Shown: positions 50,512-64,000, counted from the stretch's first letter. The stretch is DNA of 64,000 nt from Coturnix japonica (GCF_001577835.2 NC_029521.1:8422255-8486254); one strand, 5' to 3'. Notes: generated from the sequence alone by a model not told the origin. Numbers and translations are program-made.

Positions 50512-50776
50512 AAAGACTCACCAGTGCTGAGGCTTTCAGTTGAGATGGATGCTCACCAATGTTGAGGCTCACCATAAAAACTCCACAAAGGAGCAAAATC
50601 CAGAAAGAGATGCTACCTTAGTGGTGGTCAGCCCTTAAATGGGATCTAGGAGAGGTGGAGTCAAGCTCCAACTCTTCCGGGAGAATTACCTTCACCTGTG
50701 CTCCCACAGCTGACTCATTGCTTGCCTCAGGTGGTTAATCAGAGCTTCAGGCTATGATCAACAGTTTCCCTTACAC
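50512..50776. repeat. Dispersed LTR-like repeat copy
   Basis: The best-preserved copy of the family also seen at 14.8, 15.5 and 39.6 kb. On the minus strand it starts TGTAAGGGAAACTGTTGATC, carries a CATTTAAGGGCTGACC box about 120 bp in, and continues through CTCCTTTGTGGAGTTTTTAT and a short duplicated GAGxATCC/CTCAxCATTGGTGAG segment. This layout is LTR-like. It has no internal retroviral sequence, so it would be a solo LTR. Confidence 0.75.
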
Positions 50777-52430
50777 CACTTTAGAGATTTTTAGTTATTG
50801 TAAAACATTCCCACTGGAACCCAAAATACTACTTTCCCCCAGTTGTTCACATAATCCTTTTGAAAGCCTACAGGTTTTCCTTGCTTAATTGGAGATGGGA
50901 CGAGGAGGAAAGCGTCTTTCTTCATTAACACCAAGGCAACTTTACCTAAGCAGGAAGTTAATTTTTTCTCCTTCCTCACATGATGCACAGCATTGAATAC
51001 TGGACACAAAATGCCACTTAATCCAAGTAGGGGGGAAAACACTTCAGCCACCCACTTTCTCCAACCAGAGGAAACAAGCCAAAGCTAAATGCTTGCTTAA
51101 GTCCTTCACACAGCTCTTATGACCATTAGCAGACCTAACAACAAGGTAAGTATTAACACCTGTGTGGCAGAAGTAACATAAGGACTAGTCACTGTTCTGG
51201 TACTGCATAGAAGTCTTTTACCTTGTGTAATGTTTGGTAACAGAGCACCTGTTTCACTGCACTGAATGAGCTAACACCTGCACCGTAATCAGGACTGTTT
51301 AGCAGCTATTATCCTGCTCTGTAGGATGCAACTCCATTTCTTGCAGAGGTGGATAGAATCAAGGCTGAAAGTGCAAAAGTGTTTCAGGTTAGCGCAGCCC
51401 CAAGGAACATGTCTCTCACCCTGCTTTGTCAGTGGGCTTCACACAGTGTGAAATTTAATCTATCACCCAACCCCACAAGGCTTACCAATTCCACTAAAGT
51501 TCCAAGAGAGCATGTCTGTCTTTCTGATGCTGGAGAAATATGCAATAAACATTAACTACAACTCCAAGATAAAAGGCATCTGAAGTTTTCTAGCACATCC
51601 TAAATTGAGCAAATGGTCAATAATGTTCAATAAATAAATGTTCAATAACTGCACTGAATTCTGTCTCCAACTATCTCATCTACAGAATAAGGCTGTTGCT
51701 TATCTCAGATCAATAAGATGAAGAATTCAATATGGCAGAGTGGCCTATAGGGAAATAAAAAACAAACAGTGCTGGGCTCACAAGCTATGCATTATAATCA
51801 AACCTGCACAACTGAACAGAAAAATAACACACCTATCAACTGGGTGCACTGAGTGAAGGAAGGGCCCCATGGACAGCAGGGGAAGAAACAGCATTTACTC
51901 AGGTAATGATACACAATGGAAAAAGAGACAGCTTGATGTTTTTTTTTTCACTTCCTAATTTCCAAGTACTTGCCTTCACAAGTTTGGTGTTCCATAGTCT
52001 CAGAAGTTTTAATATTACCTGGTAAAATGAAGGCATAATGTACTTTTTTTTTTCCCCTCCTTTCTCCCACACAGTAAGATTAAGCTGCTGCAGCATTTGT
52101 CAGATTCTTGTATTTCACATCAGGGAGAACTTGCCAGCCAGGTAACACATGTTGGAAAAGATGAGATATAAAGGCTGCACGTAAAGAAATTATCAGAGGT
52201 TACATTGCATCAGAATGCTGTAAAAACAGTTAGGAAAGAATGCTCTTAACAGCACTGACTGCTCTGTATATCTACATCTATTGAAAAGTTCAACAATTTA
52301 TTCTAATGAATGAATTTCCCTACTTTGGAAGTGAGCACGCTTGATTTACTGCACGCAGAAGTTACCCTTTGATTGAATGCATCACTGACGCATGATGCAA
52401 GCATCCATACACATCAGTCAACAAAGGTTT
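50777..52430. other. SIRT1-HERC4 convergent spacer, last part
   Basis: No gene or repeat recognised before the likely HERC4 3' end. Confidence 0.55.
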
Positions 52431-52442
52431 TCATTCAAGACT

Positions 52443-52448
52443 TTTATT
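52443..52448 (-). terminator. HERC4: Candidate HERC4 polyadenylation signal (AATAAA)
   Basis: TTTATT on plus reads AATAAA on minus, 1.2 kb past the stop. It is followed on the minus strand by a GT-rich element (TTTGTTGACTGATGTGTATGG region). Earlier AATAAA sites at 53445-53450, 53404-53409 and 53221-53226 could give shorter forms. Confidence 0.5.
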
Positions 52449-53642
52449 ATAGCTTGAATTTTTTTTTGTCACTGCATTTAAAAATCTAAAAAAAATAAAT
52501 ATTTGTTTCACAGCTGCAAGTCACATCATATGCATTAACACCACACAATCTGGAATTTAACCAGAGAAGGAAAGTCAACTCCAAAAGTGTCCAGCTAAGC
52601 ACAATTGTCTCATGGCATTTATACTAAAAATAAAATCTTAAGAAAAGGGGAAAAGGGTGTTCAAGAGTTTTTTCAAATGCATTTATCTGGAAAAAAGTGA
52701 AAATTCTATTAGAAACCATAAACTACACTTTCAGCATTTAAAAATAAACGTTTAACCTCTTGACAGCAACAACTGTCGGGAGCATCTTTTTTCTTTTAAG
52801 CTGTATTCTTGACACATGGCTGCAGAGGTTCCCAGTGATAAATTAACCTCTTTTATAACTGTGTCCACTTACAGAATCAGTCCTTAAAAATAAAGCAACG
52901 TATTAAGTCAGCTCGTCCATCCATGTATTAAAAATGCCATTGTATGCAGGCGTTTTTGTTGTCAGGTTTTTTTGTTGTTTTTTTTCTAACCAGCATTAAG
53001 TGACTGCTTCATGGAACTTGTTGGATTGTACACTGTGAAGATGAATGTCTTTCAAACAATAATTTTCATTATTAAGGTTCTTAAAACAAACCAGAAAAAT
53101 ATATCTTCAGAAATCAGAGTAGTCACTTTTTTTTGTTAAAAGCCATAAAATAAGCTCATATTCAATTACAAGCCATAGAAACCATACTGCTATCGGAACA
53201 TAATTATTTTATCACAAAATTTTATTATTTACAAAATGAAAAGTTACCAAGTGAATTTTATCAGGGAAAGACCTAAATATTCTTACTAAGTGATCTGAAA
53301 AACTTAAGCAAGTCTCTCATGCACTCACACGCCAAATTGTCTGCATAAGATGAAATGTTAATTCATGTTAGTGAAACTTGACTCCCACTCACAATACTCT
53401 CATTTTATTGCAAGATGGCAAAATCAACATGGTTTTGTACAAGATTTATTAAGACAGTACCTCATTTTTGTTCCCCCTCCCCCCTCTTTTGGCTCCAATG
53501 AATATCCATACCACTTAACATTTTGCAAATAATCAATTATATTATCATCTCCATCATTTAATCCACTGAATTTACCACCACAAAAAAGACACAAGAAGTT
53601 AGTTTAATGATCCCACTTTACACAGATCTCTCATTCCTGAAG

Positions 53643-56600
53643 TTATACTAAACTGAAACCTTCGTAGTGATCTATAGCCTGGATCAGCTTAGATTTTAGG
53701 GTTTCTTTATCTGTGTATTTTGGAAGATCAAGAAGATTAAAGCAAGTGTGAGCTACCGGAAGATAACCTTCTCCACCTCCAGTTGGCTGGATGACTAGTT
53801 TAAGACACTTCATTCCAAGGATTGGAATACGATCACTGCCTGTCAGAAACACTGCCAAGAAAAAACAAACAAAGTCCTGAAAGCAGTTTAAGTTAAAACA
53901 CCGTGTATTCCACATAGGCTGTTCTAGTTCTTATTTATATTTATCCATTATTCCAGCTGTACTTAGCTTTTCATGCTGAAACTGTTCAGATAAACTTGAA
54001 AACAAGAAATGACTTAGCCTGATCTCCAGCCTGCATAAGTGAAACCTCCCCTGTAACCTAACGTTATATACAAAGGAAAACATTTCATTCTCTCATACAA
54101 AACCAGTGCCCTTGACAGTCAAGATCAGAATTGGTTACCTAAAAATCACTAGCTTTACCTTTAGTGTACTTCTGAGCATCCTGAATCAGTTTGTTCAGTA
54201 AGAAAGTGGTTCTCAACATCAGCTCATTCACAAGAAGTTTCCCTAACTTGTACAGGCTAAGACAATTTCCCTCACATCAGTATCTTTAGGTACTGACCAC
54301 CAGTTATAACTTGGCTATTCCACCTATTTACAGTGAAAAAACTAGAGAACGTGAACCTTAATTCAAATAACAGGGAAAAAATTGTAATCAGCAGACAGAT
54401 GCCACCAGTAGCTCACACTGTTGGGCAATTCTTTTATTTGAAATGCTGCTTTGGCCTTCTGCGGCCTTATAAACCTCCACCACCCAAAACTGTTCAGGAC
54501 AACTCCATGAAGGTCACAGAAAAGCTTATAATCAACTGCTTCTACTCTGTTTTTTTTTTCCCCCTCCATATGAAGTTAATCACACCTTTACCATTCTTAT
54601 TGCAAGAACCTGAAATCAGTGATCCTGTTCAGTTAGAAATTTCTGCAAAGTACTGTTGAATACTTACACAAAAACTGTTTTTTCTTCTCCAAAGGCAACT
54701 GATGAAAAACCTCCCAGAATATTTTAATAGTAGGATGGTCTGCCCAGTATTCTCCTTTGTATTCTGTATTCTAAAACGAGAAGGAAATTATGTTACTTCT
54801 CAGTAGGATAATGCTGCAATAAAGTATAAATAACATGGTTCATGACAAGGGATACTTGCACTGAAAGTGACACACTGCCATCTTCTTGGCTCAAATTTCT
54901 GCAGCTCTTCAGTCTGATTTTAACTATATGGACAAATGGATGTACCTCAAAGCAGTCTCAATTCCAGAGAAGTTGTAATAAAGTCTCACAGTGAGTTTCA
55001 GTAACCAGAACTACCTACTTATATGGGCTGTATGCATTTTGTTCACTTTTCCCCTTCTAACTTAACTTTACAACTGCCTTTTCTTCCTCTTTATTCCCCC
55101 CAACTCTGATTTCCTTCAAAAATTAGATGAGAAAACTTTAAACAGGAAAATATTTTAGTGTCCTTATTTACTGACAACTTAAAACAAGAAGATTCTCAGT
55201 TATGCAGTTATCCAATAAAGGCTGCACTCACATACCACATGCTAATAGAGAAAACAGAGCTTAAAATAATACCTTGAGATTATTTTTGCATCCTGAAATT
55301 TAAAAAATATATACAAAACAAAGCGCCAACTACGTTGTTTGTTCATTTTATTTTTTTTTTTTACCTTCTCCAGTTCTTTCCAATCGTAATTTGTGTTCCC
55401 GATTACCATTGACTGCAACTCGCTGGGCTGGAAGAGCTGAAGAACTTTCCCTCCACATACTTTGTGGAAGCCTGCATGGAATGCATTGAATAAGGAAGCT
55501 ACTGATTTGTTGAAGATGTAATCCACATACGCATCTACAAAATCTTGCCTGTACAAAGACAAAACAATTATGTTGAGAGGAGAAGAAAACAAAAGTATGT
55601 GTCCATAAACAAGTAGCCATTTCAGTACAGAAAACTTCACGGGAAGTTGAGCAAAAAGGGTCCTAGGCTATTATGTGCTCCATGTTACAGCCACAGTGAA
55701 GATAACCTGAATGAAAACAGCACACAAACATACATTTATTCCAAGACAGAGACAGTAATGTACAAGACAAAACCAAGAGTGTTTTGTGTTACTGATTTTC
55801 AGGCATCACTGCACCCATCACAGTGAACTGGACTGAACAGCAACACACTCATAGGCCTGGAGTTGTACACAGTATCCTGAAGCCAGCTGGTGCCAAAATT
55901 GGTGTATTTTGGCTTTGCTCTGATTTTATTATAAAGCATTACCATATGTGCACAGAAGATGAAAATCAATTTCAAGTAGCCATTTGAGTCCTACACATTT
56001 TAAAAAAATCAGGGAAAAAAGTTAGGATACATGAAGTTAGAAATACATTAAGGGAATGACCAATAAGGGATAAGAAAGTAATATTCTGCACAAATAGACG
56101 TGAGTACCAGAAATATTCTACCTATCCTCCAAGAGCAGAAGGGGAACAAAGGGTAGGAGAAGCTGCTTTTATAAAACAGATTTAACAGAACCCATGAAAG
56201 AAGGAGAAAACCACACCCCATGTATTCATTAGACAGTGACACTAGATAACAGACTAATGTACCTGTTCTACAAAGTGAACTCTTCTCTGAAATAGTATTT
56301 CACATACCACATACATAACAGCATCTAAGTTGATGTTTTCACTGTGACTCAGTAACTTTCTGCAGAACCATTTCTGACCTTCTGAAATCACGTATTCAAA
56401 TGGGCACTAAAGAGTTTCAAAATACTTCTGAGGCCAAAGTGAAAAAAAGATTTTGCATACTAAGCAACCTTAGATGTCTAACTACAACAGCTACTTACAT
56501 CATACATAAGAGAACAGCTTGGAAAACAACAGTAGCAACTAGTGAAGCAACTTAACAAATTATCTCTTTAGCAGCCAAGTTACATTCCCACAGCAGACAG

Positions 56601-59600
56601 TAACACTGAACTACTTGGTGATCCAGAACACTCACCTATTTTGTTTGACTACAGGAATGTCAGCACCATTAGGAACAAGTTCTTTAATTTCTGTTGTACC
56701 AAAATTTTCCACAGTGATCTATTTAAAACAAAAATAGTATGAATTTTATTTACTGTGTAGAGGACTTCTTCCCACCTTTTAGTTAACAGTATAGTGAATG
56801 GCAGATAGAACTTAACATGTTAAGCACAGAAAAATAAATTGAGGACAATCAGCAGCCAATATATCTGCCCAAGCAATCCATCAAATGAAGCTGTAATACA
56901 CAGTACAAACTCTACTAGTAAAAAACAACGCTTCCAAAGTCAAGAAAAACTTACAGTAAAATTAAGACAAAATGCCTCTTCTATGTCATCCTCTGGATAG
57001 TCTAGTAGTTGCTGCATTCCCCTGAAAAACAAATTACAAAGTACATGTACCAGTGAGAGGAGTACAAAAAAGTTCTACTATGATATTCCAGTTAATAGTT
57101 TGCTGAATTGCAGTGCTGGGAAATTTCAAGCAAATCACTTTGCTTTCAAAAGTACAGAACGCAAAGCTTTAAAGAAAAAATGGCTTGGTTTTCCTATTAT
57201 TTGTACTGTTGCTTCCTTTTGATTCTCTCCAGGAGAGAAGAGAGAAGATTAATACCCCAATATCTAGCTTCAGCTCAGGGAAGGATTCCCAAGACAGAGG
57301 TGCTAATTTCTTATTAACCATTGATGGTGTTTCCAATTATCTTGTTCAGTTTCTCCTTTACCTACAAAAAGCTTTTGCATTCATAACACTGAGGCAATCT
57401 AACTCCACCTGAAAATCCTACCTGCTGTTTCCATTCATATCCCTACAAAGGCAGTTATTTAGCATGCACTTGCTTCTGAAATAAGTGAAAATGCTTCCTC
57501 CTCGGATTAATCAAAATATACAGAACTAAAACTATGTTCACACTTGTTTTATAAAATTAATAGTAGAATCTCAAAGCTTTCAAGTTCCAAAGGTTCTTGT
57601 AGGACAATAAAAGCACAGAAGAGATGAATATCAAAAGCAAACACTTAGAGAAGCAGCTCTTTAACAATAGCACACATCTGAAATGGCACAATAACTACAA
57701 GTTACTCTGAGATGTTTATCCTGTGTGAACGGCATGCATTTTCTTTAACCCTTCTAAGGAAAGTGTTGAATTCAAAACTAATTCCTAATCCCACTCATTT
57801 TCCTCTTGCTTACCTGCCAACATCTGGCATTAACTCTTTTAAATCATCCAGGGATGGCTTCTTATTCAACAGCTTTTTATACAAAGCCAAAGGGAAGTGA
57901 AGGTCTACAATAGTAAAATTATATATTGCTAGCCCACAGACAACACCAATCAAATGAAACAAGTCACTGTCTTCAAAGGTCTAAGAACAGAAAACAAACA
58001 AAATATTTTAAAACAAGTTATTTTAATCATTTATAATCCAGAAAAAAAGGTATGCATATTAAAACAACAGCTGAGATACAACATGTTTTGTATTCCAAGA
58101 GATGCATGCTGCTGAAACTACCGTATAAAGATTCCATTTTTGTGAGTTATTATTACAACACTCATATATATTACAATACTTAAATATATTTTTATTTAAA
58201 TTAATTGGGAAGGAGAGGTGAGGAGCTTGCTGTTGACTTCCGGGGACTAAACAAGTTCTAAGACTTTAAGGCTTAGAACACAACTGTGAAAACATTAATA
58301 TCTAGATATCAGTGATATAAGCGAGTGCTAACTAGAGTTAGTTAGCGTGTTCCACTGAAAGAGGACTAAAAAGTCCATGATCAAAACTTCCAAGCAAGTA
58401 CAACCAGGTGACTACCAAAAAGTGGGCCAAAAAATGCAAATGAATGCAGAAAATAGAGGTTTGACATGCCACATCCATTTTCTCCTCCACTCCAATTCTA
58501 CTTTTGGAGTCAATTGGCCCATCTGCCTACCCAAGTCATCTCAGCTGGGGACAAATGGTAAGGAGTAAAGTAAGGAGAAGGGTCAGGGGAAAAAAAGAAA
58601 AAGGAAAAAGGAAAAAAAGGGGAAAGTTTTGATCTAGCAATGACAAAAATTACAGTTTTTCAAGATTACTTCTTTCAGCTTCTCCTCTCAAAATAAAACT
58701 ACCACAAACTCTTATGTTCATACATAATTAACAAAATATTTTAACTGAAAGAAAAATTATGACTGCCAATTGCACCCTACCTTGTCAGAGAACCAGATCA
58801 GCCTGGACTCTTCGTAATACCTGAACATTCCATATTTGGGATCTAGCAACTCCCTCATTATGAGCAAAAAAAATTCTTTGCGAACACCACCAACATCAAC
58901 AGCTTCTTCCCCTACAAAAATAACCTGAAACACACACTTCAATTAGTGCAGAATTGAGAAGGAACATGAAACAACTTTTGTCTAAAACATACTCTCAATT
59001 ACTATCGCATCAGTGAAAGACACTCAGGTCAGTATGTACTGGCAGTACCTTCAGAGGCTTCTTGTAGTCTACATTCTTTGTTTTCCTTAGGACTTCCACA
59101 GCATCTCCTACAATATTGTCTCTCCTCACCATCAGTATCAGGCATGGGTTAACAGACTCAAATACTGGCAGAAAAAGAGATGACAAATTCTGCCTGTGAG
59201 CCTGATCAACAGCCATCTGGGAGGGGAAAAAAAGAAGCAAAATGTAATTGTCAGTAGGTGACTTAAGATTCCTATCAACACTAATTGGTCTCATCAACAC
59301 TAATACACGTAGGGAAGACACAGAATACAGCTTCTGACATTCCAAGTAAAATACTCTGGGTTAGAAAAGGAAGCAAAAAGGAAAAAATATGTACATAACA
59401 CCTCCCTCCTCCCACTAAAAAAAAAAAAAAATGCATTTTATCTAACAGGAAAATGAAGCCTATTCGGCATGACAAAGCTATTAAAAAGTATCCTTATTAC
59501 TCAGGGCTAATGTGAAAGAATGCACCCAGTTAACAAAAGGGGAAAAAGTTCAATGGATGTTTATATAAATAATAATTTTATTTCAGCGAGATTCCTACCA

Positions 59601-62600
59601 GCTTCTGCCATATACAAACTTAGAGGAAAAAACCAGATCCCTTACTCTCATGGAGAAGAGGATTGAGTTGGCAGAGTGGGAAATAACTGAGACCACCAAA
59701 AAAGGCACACCAACCCTCCAAAGCCTCCAACTAAACTCAAAATAAGTTAAATCTTTAAAAGAACTGACTCATACCTGCATCTGCATGACTGCATCTGTTT
59801 GCAGAAGAGTTGTCTTCGCCTGGGCATCAAAAACAAATGGGTACGTGCAAATGGTAACAGGCATGTCTGTTAGCTAGAATGAGAAGAACCATGTCATCAT
59901 TCTGTTTATTGAAGAAAACCCACAACCACAATTAAAGAAACAATTACATTTATATTCATTTAATACATCTATTTTACTGAAAAGAGAAATAAATCTTCAC
60001 TCACTGTTAACAGAGGACCTGAAATACCTCAGAAGTGAAGGACATGTTCAGTATTTCAGCTAGGAAAAAACCCACCCCCACTTAAAAGAAGTGAAATTAG
60101 AATGTGTTAAGTTCACTCCTTTTGTTACAACTAGTAGATACCACCAAACAAGTCTTTGTTTTCAAACTCTGCTCTGAATTTGCAACAAAATTACATACTA
60201 CTGCCCCATAAAAACCTTCTCAGTTTACAGTCCTAAAGAGTTAAAAGCTTTACTCCTAATGGAACACATCACACAGTCCTTGGCACTCCTGTTTCTGATT
60301 TCCTTACATTCCAGAAAAGAAACCAGATTGCAGCCCATCTTACCTCAGTTAATCCATGGTTGACATCCTATGACAGCATTTGCACAAAGGCAGCAATAAT
60401 TAAGATGAAAAAGCAGCATTAGTGTCTGCATTAATTATTCATCTCTGATGTAGAATTATTTAGCTATATCTTCCCCCCCAAAAAAAAAGTTTTACTGAAA
60501 AACTGATAAGCATTGTAATTAATCTACAAAATACAACTATGCCTTTCGATACCCTATATATACCCTTAAAAGGGAGCATCAGAACACCTCTTAAATGACT
60601 ATTCCCACACATTAATAAATGACATTTGCTTTCACAGATATTTTCAATCTAAAGTGATTACAGCATGTCACATTGAATTCAAAACATTTGAAATGAGCAA
60701 AAATTTTAAGTTAACAGAAAAATTGGTCATTAAATTTCAATCATTTAGACCGATGACACTGCATATGAGAAAAGCAACCGAGTTTTGCGATTTGAGACAG
60801 GCCAATACATATTGCGATCCCTGTGTGGAGACATTCAGAACAAGTCAGGTAACTGCTAAGAAACTAAGTCATGCACCCAGTGGATAAATAAATAAACGTG
60901 AAATGTGAAAATACATGAGGCTCTGAATTGCAACATGTAGACAACTACAGCTCAGACAAAGTGATGGCCAAAATAACATCATCTGTAAAACGTGCTCTCT
61001 ACGTATCTCTAATTCCTAAAGGAAACACTTTCAGCAGTCCTTTTCCCACAGGTAGATTTACGCAATGCTGTACTCTTGTTGCTGCGTTTATTTCTAAAAC
61101 ACTTCTTCCATCAACACCTTTAAGGATGTTATTCAGTAACTTTAATATTCCCCAACTCCTCTTTTTTTAAAAGCACAGCATTTCTTTTTCTTCAGTTCTT
61201 AAAAGTACTCTTCTTTTACTTTTTTTTTCTGTTATTTTCCTCTCCACACTTTACTCAAGGAACTGAATAAACAGCTTTGTCTCAAGATATGGCAATAAAA
61301 ATATGACAGTGGCAAAAGAAATTCTGATTCATTACTAGTGGTTCAATAGGCAAGTAGGGCTTCTTATTGTTGTATAATCAAAAGCACAAGAAACTAGTGG
61401 ATATGAAGGCAAGAAAAGGCCATCCAAAACACTGATACAAGAGAGAAGACTAGTGCCATGGAACTTCTTTCAGATCTATAATAAATCATAGTAATTGGAC
61501 TTAAAGACACATACATGATGAAATAATAAATGATTAAAGGGAAGTCAGTATCTAGTATTTTCTGACTGTTGTAAAGATCCTGCTCAACTCTTCTGATTTG
61601 ACTAACAAATGCAGCTTTAAACTTTAAAATAAATCCATTTTCCAGCTCTCATTTTCCTGTATCTCAGAATTCTTTTCCCTGATCATGACAAATGCAATTC
61701 TGATTTGTTTGCATCCACATAAAGCTTGGCTGTGAAGGTCACTATCTTTCTAATTCTCTCTATCCTCCACCAGCATACTCTATTCCAAATGTACAACCTG
61801 CCTCTATTTCCAAGACGTTGCAATATTTACCTACACCTTCTGTATCTCATTTACTATATTATCTGTCAGCCACCAACCTACCTCAAGCACTGATTATTTT
61901 TCTGAAAAGCCTGGCTGACTCAAAGCTCTGATGGCTATAAATATCAGCTCATTATTTCCTTTCCTCACACCCCCCCCCCCCCCCCAGTGTTCCTGCTGTT
62001 GCTATTTTACTTTGCAGTTTTATATTCTTTAGTAGACAAACCACCATTTGCTTTGTATTCATCAAATACAGAGCAAAAGCAGGCTTTCCTTTTTCAGGAC
62101 CTTCTGGATACCACTGCAGAAGAGTTATGTTTATGTAGACAAAGCAAGTATATTAACCTACTCTATTCTTTCAAGACTAAAGTCAACTGTTTGACAATAT
62201 CTTATCCAAGTGATTGTTTCCATGCGTGGTCATTTACTCCCACTCCCACTCTATTTACAGATCCAATAAACAATTACTTCACTTCTCATCACTACACAGT
62301 GATAAGCACAATATAATATTAATAATCTGTTCCCTGTAAATCCCTACTCTGTTTCCTGACTTAGTTTTGCAGGACACATTCAGCTTTCTTTAAGTCTTGA
62401 TTACTCCGACCAAACGTAGTTCACATGGTGACTTAGGTTATTTGAGATGCTGCCCTACCAAGAGTTATCACTTCCCTAACTTTTGATACAGCAAACCTTA
62501 ACAGGTAGCATTCTGAGTCACCTTTTAGTTAATCCATTAAAATGCTAAATGGTGTCAGTCCTAAGAATGATACCCTACAAGAAATACATCTATTTAACAC

Positions 62601-62890
62601 GTCTTCCATAACTAGCACCTGACATAAGTTGAGTCATTCATTATCATTGTCTGTCATCATACTTGTATGAAAACAAAGTGTACCTATTTAGAGAATCTAG
62701 GAGCTTCCATAAAAAGACAAAACCAAACATAAGGTGGAAGGGGAAGATTAAATTTAAGCAAAAGAAGCCTTACCATTCCAAATACCTGCTGCTGGACCCA
62801 GTTGACATAGTCATTTCTGATATCTATCAAATCTTGTATTTCATGAATATAAAATCTGTCATACTGGATAACTTGTCCTCTTTCATTTAC
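53643..62890 (-). CDS. HERC4: HERC4 E3 ubiquitin ligase, C-terminal 454 aa (last 11 coding exons), partial
   Basis: Coding exons on the minus strand: 62774-62890, 60344-60367, 59775-59873, 59049-59216, 58781-58924, 57814-57980, 56955-57021, 56636-56718, 55365-55548, 54668-54770, 53643-53851. They sum to 1365 nt in one frame with GT-AG junctions. The first exon here encodes [20 protein letters not shown]. The HECT domain follows, about the last 330 residues, with [40 protein letters not shown] and [16 protein letters not shown]. The catalytic Cys is in [11 protein letters not shown], codon 53742-53744. The protein ends YEGFSLV. HERC4 is a cytosolic HECT ligase with N-terminal RCC1-like repeats, which lie beyond 64000. 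The Cys takes ubiquitin from an E2 and passes it to substrate. The sequence is close to human HERC4 (ends NEGFSLI). No exon was found at 62891-64000. Confidence 0.97.
60344..60367 (-). CDS. HERC4: HERC4 24-nt microexon (DVNHGLTE)
   Basis: Between exons 59775-59873 and 62774-62890, the minus strand shows CTGTCATAG|GATGTC...ACTGAG|GTAAGA. This is a 24-nt in-frame, phase 0/0 exon encoding DVNHGLTE. As I recall it, human HERC4 has these residues between YGM and the [12 protein letters not shown] segment, and human isoforms of 1057 and 1049 aa differ by eight residues. That fits a skipped cassette at this place. The donor is strong and the acceptor pyrimidine tract is poor, as is common for alternative microexons. 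Confidence 0.85.
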
Positions 62891-63496
62891 CTAAAGAAAT
62901 TAAGTTCATCACTTTGTATCATCTTTTCATAATGGATTCTTTTTTATTTTTCAAGCATTCATTATGTCAGCCACAGATACCCAGCCACTAAAAAGTTCTA
63001 GGAAAACAACAATGCCTACAAGCAAACAAGAACAGTGGTAAAGATAAGGAAAGATGGATTAATCATAATTCCATCCAAGGTACAAAGAAAAATAACTAAG
63101 TGTATAATACTGCACAACGCAGTGCTGCCACCCTGACACATCATGAGATCACACAGGAACAACATTTGCTTATGTACAAGTTTAAGAGCAACAATTCAAG
63201 AACGTTGGCCTTTCTGACACGATGAATACTACTTCAGTTACATGGTATGTGAGGAACAATTTCCATTTAAAAATACTGAGCTTAGAAAGGTAAGAGACAG
63301 AAAGACCCTTTTACAAAGCGTAATTCTAATCCCAGACCCTCCCAGAAAATGCACTAAATTTGCTTTCCAAATGACAGATAAGCACCAGTCACTATCAAAA
63401 CAGAAAGACAGGATTTCATCTTTATAAATGGGTAATCTGAATTTATTTTCTTAAACAATCACAAACAAACAAACAAACAAAAAAAAAAACAAAAAC

Positions 63497-63518
63497 CACA
63501 CACACACACACACACACA
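63497..63518. repeat. (CA)n microsatellite
   Basis: Eleven CA units after an A-rich (ACAA)n stretch, within a HERC4 intron. Confidence 0.9.
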
Positions 63519-64000
63519 AAAAAGGGAAATAGCAATAAAAAAAACGAATAGTAAATCCATGAAATATCCTAGAAATGTTTTTTTCTTATTTTCTTCCTCT
63601 TACCTTAGTTCACATCTGGTAATTATTAAGAATTTGTCGATAAACCTACCTCGCCACCCAACTGTTCCTAAATCTATTTCTACATTGTTATTACTGCTGG
63701 GTTTAAAAAAAAAAAAAAAACAAACACATGAATTTGGAAGAGGAGATCAGGAGGGGGAACCTCAGCAACTGTTACACACAACAGCTTCTCAGGCTTGTGA
63801 TGTTTAGTCAGGTTACTATGAATCATTTGGGCTATTTTTGTTCAAAGCTCAAAAATTCATTGATTTTCATGTATTAAATTAAGACACTAAAACCCTGAGT
63901 AAACACATGACAGGAGAAATTCCTGTCCTGGTAAAACTGCTCAAACCTACCTCAAAACACAACCTGCTCTTACCTTCCAATATTGACCTTATTCACTGTC

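Noticed and set aside
63960-64000. Donor-like site GGAAG|GTAAGA (minus strand) as the next upstream HERC4 exon
   Set aside because: The phase needed to join VNERGQ puts a stop codon inside the candidate, and the peptide does not match HERC4. The true exon is probably beyond the window.
1-64000. CRISPR arrays, operons, plasmid or phage features
   Set aside because: This is vertebrate nuclear DNA. The short tandem arrays present are microsatellites and the 21-bp repeat, with no spacer structure.

Overview
The window is vertebrate nuclear DNA from a bird, most likely a galliform (chicken-like). Three points support this: the gene order DNAJC12 - SIRT1 - HERC4, which is the vertebrate order on human 10q21; several CR1 LINE 3' ends with the (ATTCTGTG)n tail typical of birds; and an ERV-L fossil of avian type. 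The assembly is draft quality, with one 100-N gap at 5483-5582.

Layout. 1-5482: an old, broken ERV-L copy on the minus strand. It abuts a tandemly duplicated LTR-like block built on a 21-bp repeat, then a CR1 tail and a third, inverted LTR-like piece that runs into the gap. 5583-17430: mostly gene-poor DNA. It holds a two-exon coding-like signal next to the gap, a small CpG patch near 9 kb, a tRNA-Ser(TGA) gene at 11.35 kb and two copies of a dispersed LTR-like repeat. 17433-24223: DNAJC12, five coding exons on the minus strand (193 aa). 24224-28466: the 4.2-kb head-to-head interval between DNAJC12 and SIRT1, with a 5'-truncated CR1 whose reading frame is still open. 28180-29100: the SIRT1 CpG island with four CACGTG E-boxes. 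28467-46000: SIRT1, nine coding exons on the plus strand (756 aa), complete and in frame at every junction. Its 3' UTR runs to about 47780. 47780-52430: the interval between two convergent 3' ends, with an unexplained CpG-rich patch at about 48.7-49.1 kb. 52430-62890: the last eleven coding exons of HERC4 on the minus strand (454 aa, including the whole HECT domain), among them a 24-nt microexon. The rest of HERC4 lies beyond 64000.

Functionally these are three unrelated housekeeping or regulatory genes: a J-domain co-chaperone of aromatic amino-acid hydroxylases, the NAD-dependent deacetylase SIRT1, and a HECT ubiquitin ligase. I found no undescribed multi-gene system. The points most worth checking are the apparent absence of the miR-34a site from this SIRT1 3' UTR, the E-box cluster at the SIRT1 promoter, the HERC4 microexon, the weak donor after DNAJC12 exon 3, the orphan exon pair beside the gap, and the CpG patch between SIRT1 and HERC4.
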